From a bacterium (lineage in GTDB: Bacteria; Patescibacteriota; Microgenomatia; UBA12405): DNA of 59,281 bases. The notes under the pieces are model-generated. The model was given only the letters and a program-made list of their open reading frames with translations, was not told the origin of the DNA and did no database searches. Both the position numbers and the translations under genes were made by a program. Positions 1 through 8,636 of this stretch are shown piece by piece (position 1 is the stretch's first letter; every line of letters begins with the position of its first letter). The stretch lies in contig JAKAFM010000004.1 in the NCBI GenBank assembly GCA_021817905.1, forward strand, positions 1 through 59,281, given 5' to 3'.

Positions 1-771
1 ACTACCGATTACAATAACGCAAATAAGTCCAATGAGGGCCAGTAACCAATAGAGTATTTGTGAAGTGATTGAGGGCTCGGGGAGCCTACCCATGTGAAGC
101 CATCTTAGGGCATGAAAATTACGACTTATAAATATTGCCCATATTATTGGAAGTATTATTTCATAAACAAAGATAATTATTTGGAGTGGTAGTTGAAAAA
201 AATGAAGTGCGTTAATGATTGCAAAAACCATCATAAGTACTACATTACAGCCCAAGAATAAAAGCACCCGGGAGATTACACCCCAGAAATTTTTGGACAT
301 ATAAAGACGACTGCGATTAAGCGCCATGATTCCGTTTTGTTCTTCGATTAACTGAACATTGATAGCAAATAATGAATAGAGACTAATAACTACTCCGGGG
401 ATGATTAACAAGACGCTACCACCGATGGTAGTAAAGGTGGCAAGTAAAATTACGAATACTAATGACCAAATTTTCCCAAATGACCTCATATAAATTTGGA
501 ATACGGTGATTTTTTCGTCGAGATGGTTGACAGCATAAAGCATAGCAATCTGCGACCAGAGAAAAATAAGCATGACCAGACCAATGATGACAATTCCCGG
601 GATAAATAAAGCAGGGTAGTTAGGAGTAGGACCGATAAAACTAAGACTTAAGGCCATTTCAAAAAGTATAAAAATGACAATTCCTAATACTATAAGTCCG
701 ATAAAAGGAACGATGATAACACCTAAAAGTCTAAAAAAATTGTCGATAAACAAATAGACTGTTTCCGACAT
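1..771 (-). CDS. Partial multi-pass membrane protein, runs off the left edge; start uncertain (upstream GTG near 893 possible)
   Basis: Manual minus-strand translation MSETVYLFIDNFFRLLGVIIVPFIGLIVLGIVIFILFEMALSLSFIGPTPNYPALFIPG... is open to base 1; not in the ORF track because it is truncated. Confidence 0.7.
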   Translation of the reverse strand, partial: MSETVYLFIDNFFRLLGVIIVPFIGLIVLGIVIFILFEMALSLSFIGPTPNYPALFIPGIVIIGLVMLIFLWSQIAMLYAVNHLDEKITVFQIYMRSFGKIWSLVFVILLATFTTIGGSVLLIIPGVVISLYSLFAINVQLIEEQNGIMALNRSRLYMSKNFWGVISRVLLFLGCNVVLMMVFAIINALHFFQLPLQIIIFVYEIILPIIWAIFISRNFHALRWLHMGRLPEPSITSQILYWLLALIGLICVIVIGS

Positions 772-912
772 CAGTTCCAGAAAATTTGGATATCTTTGTT
801 CGACTATTTCTGGCGAGGTTTCGTCAACCGAATGAGAAAATACGATTGAGGGAGAGACGGGCAAATCATGTGGCTTCTGATCGGGCACATATAAGTATAC
901 CTGAAAGTCGAA

Positions 913-1518
913 TTAAAATAATCCCATTTGTTCCTGTGACAGATTAATTTCGGGATAAGAGAAATCAACCTCAATGGTACGAAGCGTGTTCCATTTATCC
1001 ACGAAACTGAGTGACCGGTGAGTTCTGCCAAAATCGTAAACTTCCTTGGTGACTAAGACGTCCATTTCGCAATACGATTTTAGCTTTTGAAGGCTTTCTG
1101 GGGTGTGCTCATGCCAATAGACTACGGCGTTAGTGCCAACATCTGATTTGGTGTGACCAATAGTCTGAGCAGCGACAGCACCAAGGCCAATACGAAAACC
1201 GAGCTTTTGTTTTAGATAATCAAGCATGTCAAAATGAGGGATTTTTCGAAAGTCATAGGGACATAGCGGGGCTAATGCAGGAACGTCAAATTTGAGGGAA
1301 TTGTAGCCAATCACCCGATCGACATTGGTAAAATGAGTCCACATTTTTGGAATCTCGGTATCCCAAAAACTCATCATCTCTCCGGTAACCTCCTTTCCTT
1401 GCTTATCAAGTGTCCGCTTATAGAGGGAAACAATGGAAACGCCAAGAGCCGATGGATCAAAACCATCGATTTCTTCAAATAATTTTTTGGTTTCAATATC
1501 AAAAATAATTTCTGTGGT
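913..1518 (-). CDS. RNase H-fold 3'-5' exonuclease-like protein
   Basis: MTTEIIFDIETKK (DxE exonuclease motif), VIGYNSLKFDVPAL, and late D residues; DnaQ/PolB-exonuclease-like. Confidence 0.7.
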   Translation of the reverse strand, partial: TTEIIFDIETKKLFEEIDGFDPSALGVSIVSLYKRTLDKQGKEVTGEMMSFWDTEIPKMWTHFTNVDRVIGYNSLKFDVPALAPLCPYDFRKIPHFDMLDYLKQKLGFRIGLGAVAAQTIGHTKSDVGTNAVVYWHEHTPESLQKLKSYCEMDVLVTKEVYDFGRTHRSLSFVDKWNTLRTIEVDFSYPEINLSQEQMGLF

Positions 1519-1558
1519 CATAAACATTACCGGCTTAAGTGGTAGAATAATAGTATAT

Positions 1559-1699
1559 ATGATACTTAATACTATTTCTCCCCTATTGGCTTTAGTTTTT
1601 GGAGTTTTAATATTGATTAACCCAAAATTATTGTCGATTCTGGTTGGACTTTATTTGGTATTTACCGGGTTGGTGGGATTGGGGATACTACATTTTTAA
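1559..1699 (+). CDS. Small two-helix membrane protein, DUF3096-like
   Basis: MILNTISPLLALVFGVLILINPKLLSILVGLYLVFTGLVGLGILHF; TAGAAT 10 nt upstream of ATG. Confidence 0.6.
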   Translation: MILNTISPLLALVFGVLILINPKLLSILVGLYLVFTGLVGLGILHF

Positions 1700-2059
1700 A
1701 CGAGGTTCGCTTGGTTTGGGTCCGCGGCGGAAGCCAGCTTGTGATTCTGGAAACTGTGGAATCGGTTGCTCGGTAGGCTGGTTTTTGATTAGGCCAGTGG
1801 GTATTGTTTGGCCTTGGTAACTTTTGGAAGTTACGGTTTCGGGAGTGGCGTAACTATCTACGACCTCTTCGGTAAACCGTTGAGTTGTCACGGCATTAAC
1901 AGCATCAAGGGTTCGCCGAAGTAACAGTGTAGTAGGATCGGCGGTTATTGCCTCGACACGGTTTTTTTTCATAATTTGTTGAAGTCTGAGTTGTGCTGCC
2001 TTGGCGGATTCCCGCTCTTGCCTTTCTTTGTCTCTTCGTCGCTTCTGTTCCGCTGTCAT
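1688..2059 (-). CDS. Hypothetical charged coiled-coil-like protein
   Basis: ORF with MTAEQKRRRDKERQERESAKAAQLRLQQ N-terminus. Confidence 0.5.
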   Translation of the reverse strand: MTAEQKRRRDKERQERESAKAAQLRLQQIMKKNRVEAITADPTTLLLRRTLDAVNAVTTQRFTEEVVDSYATPETVTSKSYQGQTIPTGLIKNQPTEQPIPQFPESQAGFRRGPKPSEPRLKM

Positions 2060-2128
2060 TTGAAGTGAGTATAATTTTTCCTTTTAGCTAAATAAATATA
2101 TTGAAATAAAGATAAATATAAGTCAAAA

Positions 2129-2947
2129 TTAGAGTTGCACCATATTATTGTCGATTGTTATCAATCCTTCTTTCTCAAGCTTGGACAAGGCAGCAGTGAT
2201 ATTTTTTTTGGGCCATTTTGGTATATTTTTTATAAGCTCAGAAATAGGGATAATTTTCTTAGCCGTTAGTATTTTTATAATTTGACTGCGGAGTTGTCGA
2301 TTAGATCCTGCAAAAGTGCCTTGTTTAGCGTAATGTTTACTGCGGCGAGCACTGTTACCAATTGTCTTTTTAAGCATCACTCCGTAATCAGTAAGAGCAT
2401 AATACCATTGTCGGATATTGGTCTGATCAAGCGTCTGGATAATGAGGGGCTCGAGCTGTTTATCTGAAACGTTGGTACTATCGGTAAAAAAATAATGAAT
2501 GAAAACAGTCCGAATATTGGTTTCAATAAAAACTACTGGCTGATTGAAAGCATAAGCCAGTATGGCGCCAGCGGTAGCCTGGCCAATACCCGGAAGACTC
2601 ATTAGCTTTTGAAAGTCAGCAGGTAAGCTGTCCTCATAGGTATCAACGACAATTTTAGCGAGGCGAAGCAAATTAAGTGCCCGACGATTATAGCCTAGAC
2701 CCTGCCAAAGTGACAAAATTTGGCTATTTGATGCGCGGGAAAGAACGCTAAAGGTAGGAAAAACGTTGAGAAAATGATTAAATTTTTCAACCACACGAAT
2801 AGTTTGGGTCTGTTGGAGCATTACTTCGGATACAGTTATGGCATATGGGTCGGGGTGATAGCGCCAAGGAAATGAGCGACCATTGTCTTTAAAATAGTCG
2901 TAGATAGTTTGTTGAAAACGGTAGACTTCCGAGGGTGAAAGTTTCAC
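2129..2947 (-). CDS. HhH-GPD DNA glycosylase, MutY-related, lacking Fe-S cysteines
   Basis: FPWRYHPDPYAITVSEVMLQQTQT, LWQGLGYNRRA, LPGIGQATAGAILAYAF, ETNIRTVF; no cysteine anywhere; C-terminal winged-helix-like tail. Confidence 0.8.
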   Translation of the reverse strand: MKLSPSEVYRFQQTIYDYFKDNGRSFPWRYHPDPYAITVSEVMLQQTQTIRVVEKFNHFLNVFPTFSVLSRASNSQILSLWQGLGYNRRALNLLRLAKIVVDTYEDSLPADFQKLMSLPGIGQATAGAILAYAFNQPVVFIETNIRTVFIHYFFTDSTNVSDKQLEPLIIQTLDQTNIRQWYYALTDYGVMLKKTIGNSARRSKHYAKQGTFAGSNRQLRSQIIKILTAKKIIPISELIKNIPKWPKKNITAALSKLEKEGLITIDNNMVQL

Positions 2948-2948
2948 T

Positions 2949-3479
2949 TTACCAAGATTTTAGCTGTTGGGAAACTACAAAGGCAAAGGCCTGGTTCAAA
3001 TCATTTCCGGTTGATGATCCAGCAATGGTAAGTAATTGGTTGTTTTTGATGATAAGTTCTTGCATAACAAAAATTTTGGTTTTTTTGCTGTAGTAATAGC
3101 CGTCAAGACTCCGAGTAAAGAAATTATCTTGGGTTGAGGTTGTGTCGCTGGTAAAAACTAAACTTGGCAAGACCGATCGAGCCCCTTTAATGAGGTTATC
3201 AGTGTAATTTTTTGGATCGGGAATGGTTATCTCATTTTTTAACACAATAATTGTTGGTTGAAATCCGGTAGTACCAATTTTAACCATTTTATATATTTGT
3301 GGAGTGACTGGAGTAACTGATTCCCAACCTTTCACATTCGTTGTTTCGGAAACAGTGGTGGGGGTAACAGGTTGAACGAGACGTTGCAAATTAGTGCGAT
3401 TACTTTTATACCACACAAAACCAGCAACCAATAAAATGGCCAAGATAATGATTAGACTGAATATTTTTGAAGGTTTCAT
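2949..3479 (-). CDS. Hypothetical N-terminally anchored protein
   Basis: MKPSKIFSLIIILAILLVAGFVWY membrane anchor, soluble tail. Confidence 0.55.
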   Translation of the reverse strand: MKPSKIFSLIIILAILLVAGFVWYKSNRTNLQRLVQPVTPTTVSETTNVKGWESVTPVTPQIYKMVKIGTTGFQPTIIVLKNEITIPDPKNYTDNLIKGARSVLPSLVFTSDTTSTQDNFFTRSLDGYYYSKKTKIFVMQELIIKNNQLLTIAGSSTGNDLNQAFAFVVSQQLKSW

Positions 3480-3481
3480 GG

Positions 3482-4549
3482 TTATTTGAGCGCTGCTGCT
3501 TTTATAACTACTCGAAGATTTATGTCGTGTGGATCACAGCTGACCAATAGCATGGTATTGGTGGTTATTTTAGTAAATAATTGCTGATACTGAGCACTGA
3601 CCCGACTTACTTCGACGACCTGATAAGTAGTGGAATGACCATAGGCTGAACGAATAAATTTGTCGCCAATATGAAGTTGATTTAGATGACCGAAAACTGT
3701 TGGGGAATTATGGCCGTATATAAAATAACCATTATTAACTTGGGCTTCGAGGGCTTCCTGATCGCCAATGAGCCAATTATCACCGACAGTGGAGGCTTGA
3801 TATAGAGGAGCCGTAAAATTGATTTGGGGGATGGAAAGAAATATACCTTGGAGCCGATCATTGTCCGATGGTAATTTTGGCCCTTCGGCCACGGGGGCAG
3901 CAGTAAACGGAAGTTGGGTTGAATCGCCAAGAATTTCACCATAACTTCCTTTTATACCGTCAATAATCGGATTATAGTTGGTAGTAGTACCAAGAACTTG
4001 GGCAACACCACCGACTGCTGGCGCCGGAGTGGGCGCTGCTGGCGCGGCATTATTACTAGAGTTATTACTGGAATTATTGTTGTTATCGTTACTATTATTG
4101 TTGTTATTATTATTGTCGGAACTACCAGGAGTGGGAGTGGAGGTAGGATTAGGAGATGGCGACTGAGTGGGGATTTCGGTGGGGGATGGAATTACTGTTA
4201 CGGTTGGAATAGGAGTCTGGGTTGGAGATGGGGGTACTTCAGTTGGTGAGACGCAAGGGGTAAGTGTTGGTGATGGAGTTTTGGTGGGTTTGATGGTACA
4301 AATCGGAGTAGGAGTGTTTTTGCAGGAAGTGGGAGTGGGTCGTGGAGTCGAGGTGTTTACTGGCGTTGGAGTATTTTGGCAAAAAGTGGGGGTCGGATGG
4401 TGTTCTTCGTTGGTGGGGGTAGGTGAGGTTTGGCAGCTAGTTGGGGTCGGATGGTGGAGGTTGTCGTCGGCGTTCAGTGGTGTAGTAAGTAAAAAGAAGG
4501 GGATAAAAAATAGAAGCGTAAATACTAAGAATTTATACTTTGGAACCAT
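3482..4549 (-). CDS. Sortase-family protein with long Pro/Thr/Cys and poly-Asn linker
   Basis: Signal peptide; C-terminal LSIPQINFTAPLY, YGHNS (His), TMLLVSCDP (catalytic Cys), LRVVIKA (Arg). Confidence 0.85.
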   Translation of the reverse strand: MVPKYKFLVFTLLFFIPFFLLTTPLNADDNLHHPTPTSCQTSPTPTNEEHHPTPTFCQNTPTPVNTSTPRPTPTSCKNTPTPICTIKPTKTPSPTLTPCVSPTEVPPSPTQTPIPTVTVIPSPTEIPTQSPSPNPTSTPTPGSSDNNNNNNNSNDNNNNSSNNSSNNAAPAAPTPAPAVGGVAQVLGTTTNYNPIIDGIKGSYGEILGDSTQLPFTAAPVAEGPKLPSDNDRLQGIFLSIPQINFTAPLYQASTVGDNWLIGDQEALEAQVNNGYFIYGHNSPTVFGHLNQLHIGDKFIRSAYGHSTTYQVVEVSRVSAQYQQLFTKITTNTMLLVSCDPHDINLRVVIKAAALK

Positions 4550-4614
4550 TCTTTATTAAAAGGGTATATATTCGATTGTAGCATGTGGCACTCATATAAG
4601 TAATATATGAGGTA

Positions 4615-4929
4615 CTATTTATTTTCTTGTTTTTTCTTGTCGATTCGATCAACTCCAATGATTTTGACTAGGATATAGATGATTAAAGCAATAACAATAA
4701 AGTCAATAAGATTACTTATGAAGTCACCCCACATAAACTTTGAAGAACCTACCAAAAGATAAGCTTCTTTCAGATTGCGGGTTGACCCTAAAATAAGGCC
4801 AATAAACGGAGTGACTAAGTCAGTAACCAAGGCAGTAACAACTTTAGTAACCGAGCCGCCGATAATAAAACCAATCGTAAGACCAATGACTCCCTGTTCG
4901 CGGACAAAATCAATGAATCCTTTAAGCAT
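4615..4929 (-). CDS. mscL: Large-conductance mechanosensitive channel
   Basis: MLKGFIDFVREQGVIGLTIGFIIGGSVTKVVTALVTDLVTPFIGLI is classic MscL TM1. Confidence 0.93.
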   Translation of the reverse strand: MLKGFIDFVREQGVIGLTIGFIIGGSVTKVVTALVTDLVTPFIGLILGSTRNLKEAYLLVGSSKFMWGDFISNLIDFIVIALIIYILVKIIGVDRIDKKKQENK

Positions 4930-4993
4930 ACCTAATATATTGTACAATACGTATGTGTTGTCTGAAATAAACAAGATTGAGAATACCCGAAGA

Positions 4994-6070
4994 ATGCCCA
5001 AAATTGCTTTATTGGTGTTAACAGCACTACTTCTTATTGGGTATTGGTTTGTCAGAGGGGGAAGTTTTCGGTTGTATGCCAGTATGTTTTTTGGCCTTTA
5101 TTTTATAACCAATACCGTATGGCTATCGATTATTTTAGTGAGTCTGATTCAAAATGTTGCTTTTTTACCTTTGCGTATTATTGGAGAAAAATTGTTGCCA
5201 AATTTTAAAGAATTTGAAACAGAACTTGAACAAACAAAAAATGATGATCAATCGCTTTTGGTAACCAAGAAGATACGGGAGGGTGATACTTCACTATTGG
5301 TTTATATACTTAATTTTGTATTGGTAGCAATTGCTTTTATTTCAGCTGGGCGGGTATTTTTACTAGATTTTTATTATGAGAAAATAAGCACGGTCTATCT
5401 TTATCCGTTTATCCCCTACCCTCAATATCCATTACAAGGCACTATTTTTCATTTTCCGTTTTTAAAAATTACAAAAACAATGGCCCTACCTTGGCAAACC
5501 ATTATTATGATATGGGTGGGGCTGGTAGTTGTTTTGGTTTTAGTGAGGTTTGCTTGGCGATTAGTCCGATGGATTCTTAATAGAAATCAACAAATATTAC
5601 GAATGAGGATTGCCTATAATAAAGTTTTGATGATGGGCGGTGGAATTTCGCTAACATTGTTTATTGTATCGACCTTATTTTTGCGCAATATTCCGATCGG
5701 ATTTCAATTTATGTGGTTATCGGCAGATTTAACCAGGCAAAATACAACTTTTAACGTTGTAACCGCGGTGGCAACTTTTTTTGCTACTGTTTATATTGGT
5801 TATTCCCATAATCGAGAGGGAGCCAAACGGGCGTTAGAACGGGGGTTGGGTCAGGAAGCTGTTAATAACGTTTTGCGAGCCAGTATGAAGGTAACGTTAA
5901 GAAATGCCTTATTTCTTGCTATATTTGCTTATTGGCTGACCCATCATATGCCCAGTTCACATGACTTATCAGTGCTAGCGTTTGAATCAATTTATATTCT
6001 AGCACCCTACACAATTGATGCTTTTATTATGAAGAAGATGGTACCCAAAAAAGCGCCTGTTGCTATCTAA
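4994..6070 (+). CDS. Multi-pass membrane protein, unknown
   Basis: Start chosen at MPKIALLVLTALLLIGYW; several TM segments. Confidence 0.65.
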   Translation: MPKIALLVLTALLLIGYWFVRGGSFRLYASMFFGLYFITNTVWLSIILVSLIQNVAFLPLRIIGEKLLPNFKEFETELEQTKNDDQSLLVTKKIREGDTSLLVYILNFVLVAIAFISAGRVFLLDFYYEKISTVYLYPFIPYPQYPLQGTIFHFPFLKITKTMALPWQTIIMIWVGLVVVLVLVRFAWRLVRWILNRNQQILRMRIAYNKVLMMGGGISLTLFIVSTLFLRNIPIGFQFMWLSADLTRQNTTFNVVTAVATFFATVYIGYSHNREGAKRALERGLGQEAVNNVLRASMKVTLRNALFLAIFAYWLTHHMPSSHDLSVLAFESIYILAPYTIDAFIMKKMVPKKAPVAI

Positions 6071-6124
6071 GTGCAAATTGGTAATAGTTTTGTTATTATC
6101 TTCCCTGTTATTGATTACCTTATC

Positions 6125-6841
6125 ATGAACAGAAAAGAAGCAATACGGACTATTGCAGGCTTGGCAATGGGTGGTATGTTGGTTAGGCCACGCCAAGTGA
6201 TGGCGGAAATTAGCGAACAGGTTGAGTTGCAGTTTTTTCTTAATTCGATCCGCCCTGAATATAATAATTGGCGAAATGTAGTAACAAAAAATGATATATT
6301 TGGCGGATTTAAAATTATTCCCCGAGATTTGCAGCTTGCTAGTTTTGACATGTATTACCCGATGTATAAGGCGGGTGAAGAAAAATATAAGATTGATTGG
6401 AAGTGGGCATTTATTTTTCATGCTTTTGAAACTGGATTTTCGACCGCTCCTAACCCTAGAGCGTCTGGGTTTTTCGGACCATTACAAACATCTTTCAATC
6501 AGCAAGAAATTGATAATGCCATAAATGGCTGGACTATGTTGAGAAAATTACCACAAAGATATACTTTGGAAAATGTGGGGTTTTATGATTGCGATGGAAT
6601 TATGGATGGAATGGGTAGAATGCGAAGTTATGTTGACGAAATGAGGGTTCGCGAACCGAACTCGCCTCAGTTTGAAATTGAAAAACTGGCACTCCGGTGG
6701 TATTGTGGGGATGATTATACAAAAACTTCATTTGCGGAACAAAGACTGGAACTGGTGCACAGAATGAACAGGATATTGCAAGCCGATACTATGGGCAAAA
6801 CATTGGTCGATGGCATTAACCAACCAAGTCAAATGCCTTGA
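6125..6841 (+). CDS. Secreted protein, possibly transglycosylase/lysozyme-like
   Basis: Signal-like MNRKEAIRTIAGLAMGG; YKIDWKWAFIFHAFETGFSTAPNPRASGFFGPLQ resembles SLT-type helix (weak). Confidence 0.45.
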   Translation: MNRKEAIRTIAGLAMGGMLVRPRQVMAEISEQVELQFFLNSIRPEYNNWRNVVTKNDIFGGFKIIPRDLQLASFDMYYPMYKAGEEKYKIDWKWAFIFHAFETGFSTAPNPRASGFFGPLQTSFNQQEIDNAINGWTMLRKLPQRYTLENVGFYDCDGIMDGMGRMRSYVDEMRVREPNSPQFEIEKLALRWYCGDDYTKTSFAEQRLELVHRMNRILQADTMGKTLVDGINQPSQMP

Positions 6842-8621
6842 GTTCTTCTTTAATATCTGAGGCAGGCATCGCCAATGCTCGTTGTTGCAGAGCTATAAGC
6901 TGGGCATATAAACCGTTCTTTTCATGTATCAACTGCGACGGAGGGCCAAATTGAGTAATATGACCTTTTTCGATGGCCAGAATTAAGTCGGCGGTAGCGA
7001 TAGTAGAAAGTCGATGAGCGATAACAATTGAAGTTTTATGATTCATTAATTTATCAAGCCCTTTCTGAACAAGAAGTTCGGCGTGACTGTCAAGGGCTGA
7101 GGTAGCTTCATCAAGAACAACAATTGGGGCGTTTTTAAGAATGGCTCTAGCAATGGCAATACGTTGTTTTTGGCCCCCAGAAAGTTTGACTCCCCGCTCA
7201 CCAACATGACTTTGATAACCATCGGGTAATTTGATAATGAAATTATGAGCGTTGGCGGCTTTGGCGGCGGCAATAATTTCTTTTTTGGTAGCCGATGGAT
7301 GGCCATATCGAATATTTTCTTCAATAGTTCCCGAAAAGAGTAATGATTCCTGAAAAACAACGGCAATATTTTCACGAAGGCTTGCCTGGGTAACCTGGTT
7401 AATTGAATGACCAAAGAGTTTGATAGTACCTGATTGAGGTTGATAATAACGCAATAACAGATTAACAACAGTTGATTTTCCTTGGCCACTTTCGGCAACG
7501 AGTGCTAATTTCTGACCCTGATGAAGATTAAAAGAAATATTTTTAAGAACCTTTTTACCTTTGTCGTAACCAAAATTTACCTTATTAAATGATATGGCGG
7601 GAACATTATTGTTTGTGGTAGTCAACAGATGGGCATCGGGACTATCGGTAATTTCGGAGTCGACTGATAGAACCTGAAAAAAATCTGCCGAGCCGGCCGA
7701 AGCTTGCTGAATTTGACCAATAATAAAGGACATAGCAAAAAGCGGAAATCGAGCTTGGGTAACTAATTGGATCAGTAACGTCATTTCTCCGATGGTGTAG
7801 TGGCCAAGAAAGGTGTTGTAGATAACATAGGCGTAAATAGCAAATAGAATAATATTTAGGAGAGAACGACGAACAAAATCAAAAAAGTGCCAACCTCTGG
7901 TTTGATCGACCGTTAACGACTCAATTTGACGACGGGCGGTAAAAAAATGCTTAAGTTCAGAAATTTCGGCAGCAAATGATTTTACAACCCTGATACCGGT
8001 TAAACTTTCAAAAACTCTTCCCTGCGAGGCATCGTTAAGACTATTTTTTTGACCTTCAAATTTTTCCCATTCAGTTGATGATTTTTGGGATATAAGAATA
8101 TAAAGCGGGAAAAGAATAAAGAGTAGAAAACTAATGACAAGTGAATAGTGAGCTAACAAAATTATGGTCACAATGGCCGTTAAGAAAAATGGCAGAAAAT
8201 TATTGAAAGCATTTTGGATAAAATCGGAAATGCTGGTAATGCCTCGATACATTTTGTTAATAATTTTTCCGGTTATTTCGTTGTCAAAGTAACCAATATG
8301 GAGATTAAGTAAATGTTGATAAAAAGTCTGTGACAGGTAGGACTGAAGTCGAATAGCAAGGATATCGCCAATCCATTGGCCAATAGCGGTTAGTAAAGTA
8401 GAAAAAAGATCAACGCCGATAATAATACCCAGGAGGATATAAAAACGGGAAAAAGCAATCTGCTGACCACCTACCTTGGCGACGATTAGATCAACTACTT
8501 GCTTACTTAGTAGAGGACCAACCAAGGTGAGCAGAGAAATGGTAATCACAAAAAATGCCATGAAAAGATACCATTTCCAAAACTTACCGGTAAATTTGAG
8601 AATACGAAAAATGGGTGACAT
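6816..8621 (-). CDS. ABC exporter (TMD-NBD fusion), half of a probable heterodimer
   Basis: Walker A AESGQGKST, LSGGQKQRIAIARAIL, VVLDEATSALDS. Confidence 0.92.
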   Translation of the reverse strand: MSPIFRILKFTGKFWKWYLFMAFFVITISLLTLVGPLLSKQVVDLIVAKVGGQQIAFSRFYILLGIIIGVDLFSTLLTAIGQWIGDILAIRLQSYLSQTFYQHLLNLHIGYFDNEITGKIINKMYRGITSISDFIQNAFNNFLPFFLTAIVTIILLAHYSLVISFLLFILFPLYILISQKSSTEWEKFEGQKNSLNDASQGRVFESLTGIRVVKSFAAEISELKHFFTARRQIESLTVDQTRGWHFFDFVRRSLLNIILFAIYAYVIYNTFLGHYTIGEMTLLIQLVTQARFPLFAMSFIIGQIQQASAGSADFFQVLSVDSEITDSPDAHLLTTTNNNVPAISFNKVNFGYDKGKKVLKNISFNLHQGQKLALVAESGQGKSTVVNLLLRYYQPQSGTIKLFGHSINQVTQASLRENIAVVFQESLLFSGTIEENIRYGHPSATKKEIIAAAKAANAHNFIIKLPDGYQSHVGERGVKLSGGQKQRIAIARAILKNAPIVVLDEATSALDSHAELLVQKGLDKLMNHKTSIVIAHRLSTIATADLILAIEKGHITQFGPPSQLIHEKNGLYAQLIALQQRALAMPASDIKEELKAFDLVG

Positions 8622-8636
8622 CTGGTGAGAATTATA

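Noticed and set aside
3482-4549. PTPT/SC repeats considered as a possible CRISPR or tandem DNA repeat array
   Set aside because: Irregular, coding, no constant repeat/spacer structure.
3978-4559. Plus-strand ORFs rich in Gly/Val/Leu opposite the sortase gene
   Set aside because: Antisense artefacts of the low-complexity Pro/Thr/Asn linker; the minus-strand sortase has signal peptide and catalytic motifs.
7046-7498. Alternative-frame ORF inside the ABC exporter
   Set aside because: Lies in the NBD coding region whose frame has all Walker/signature motifs.
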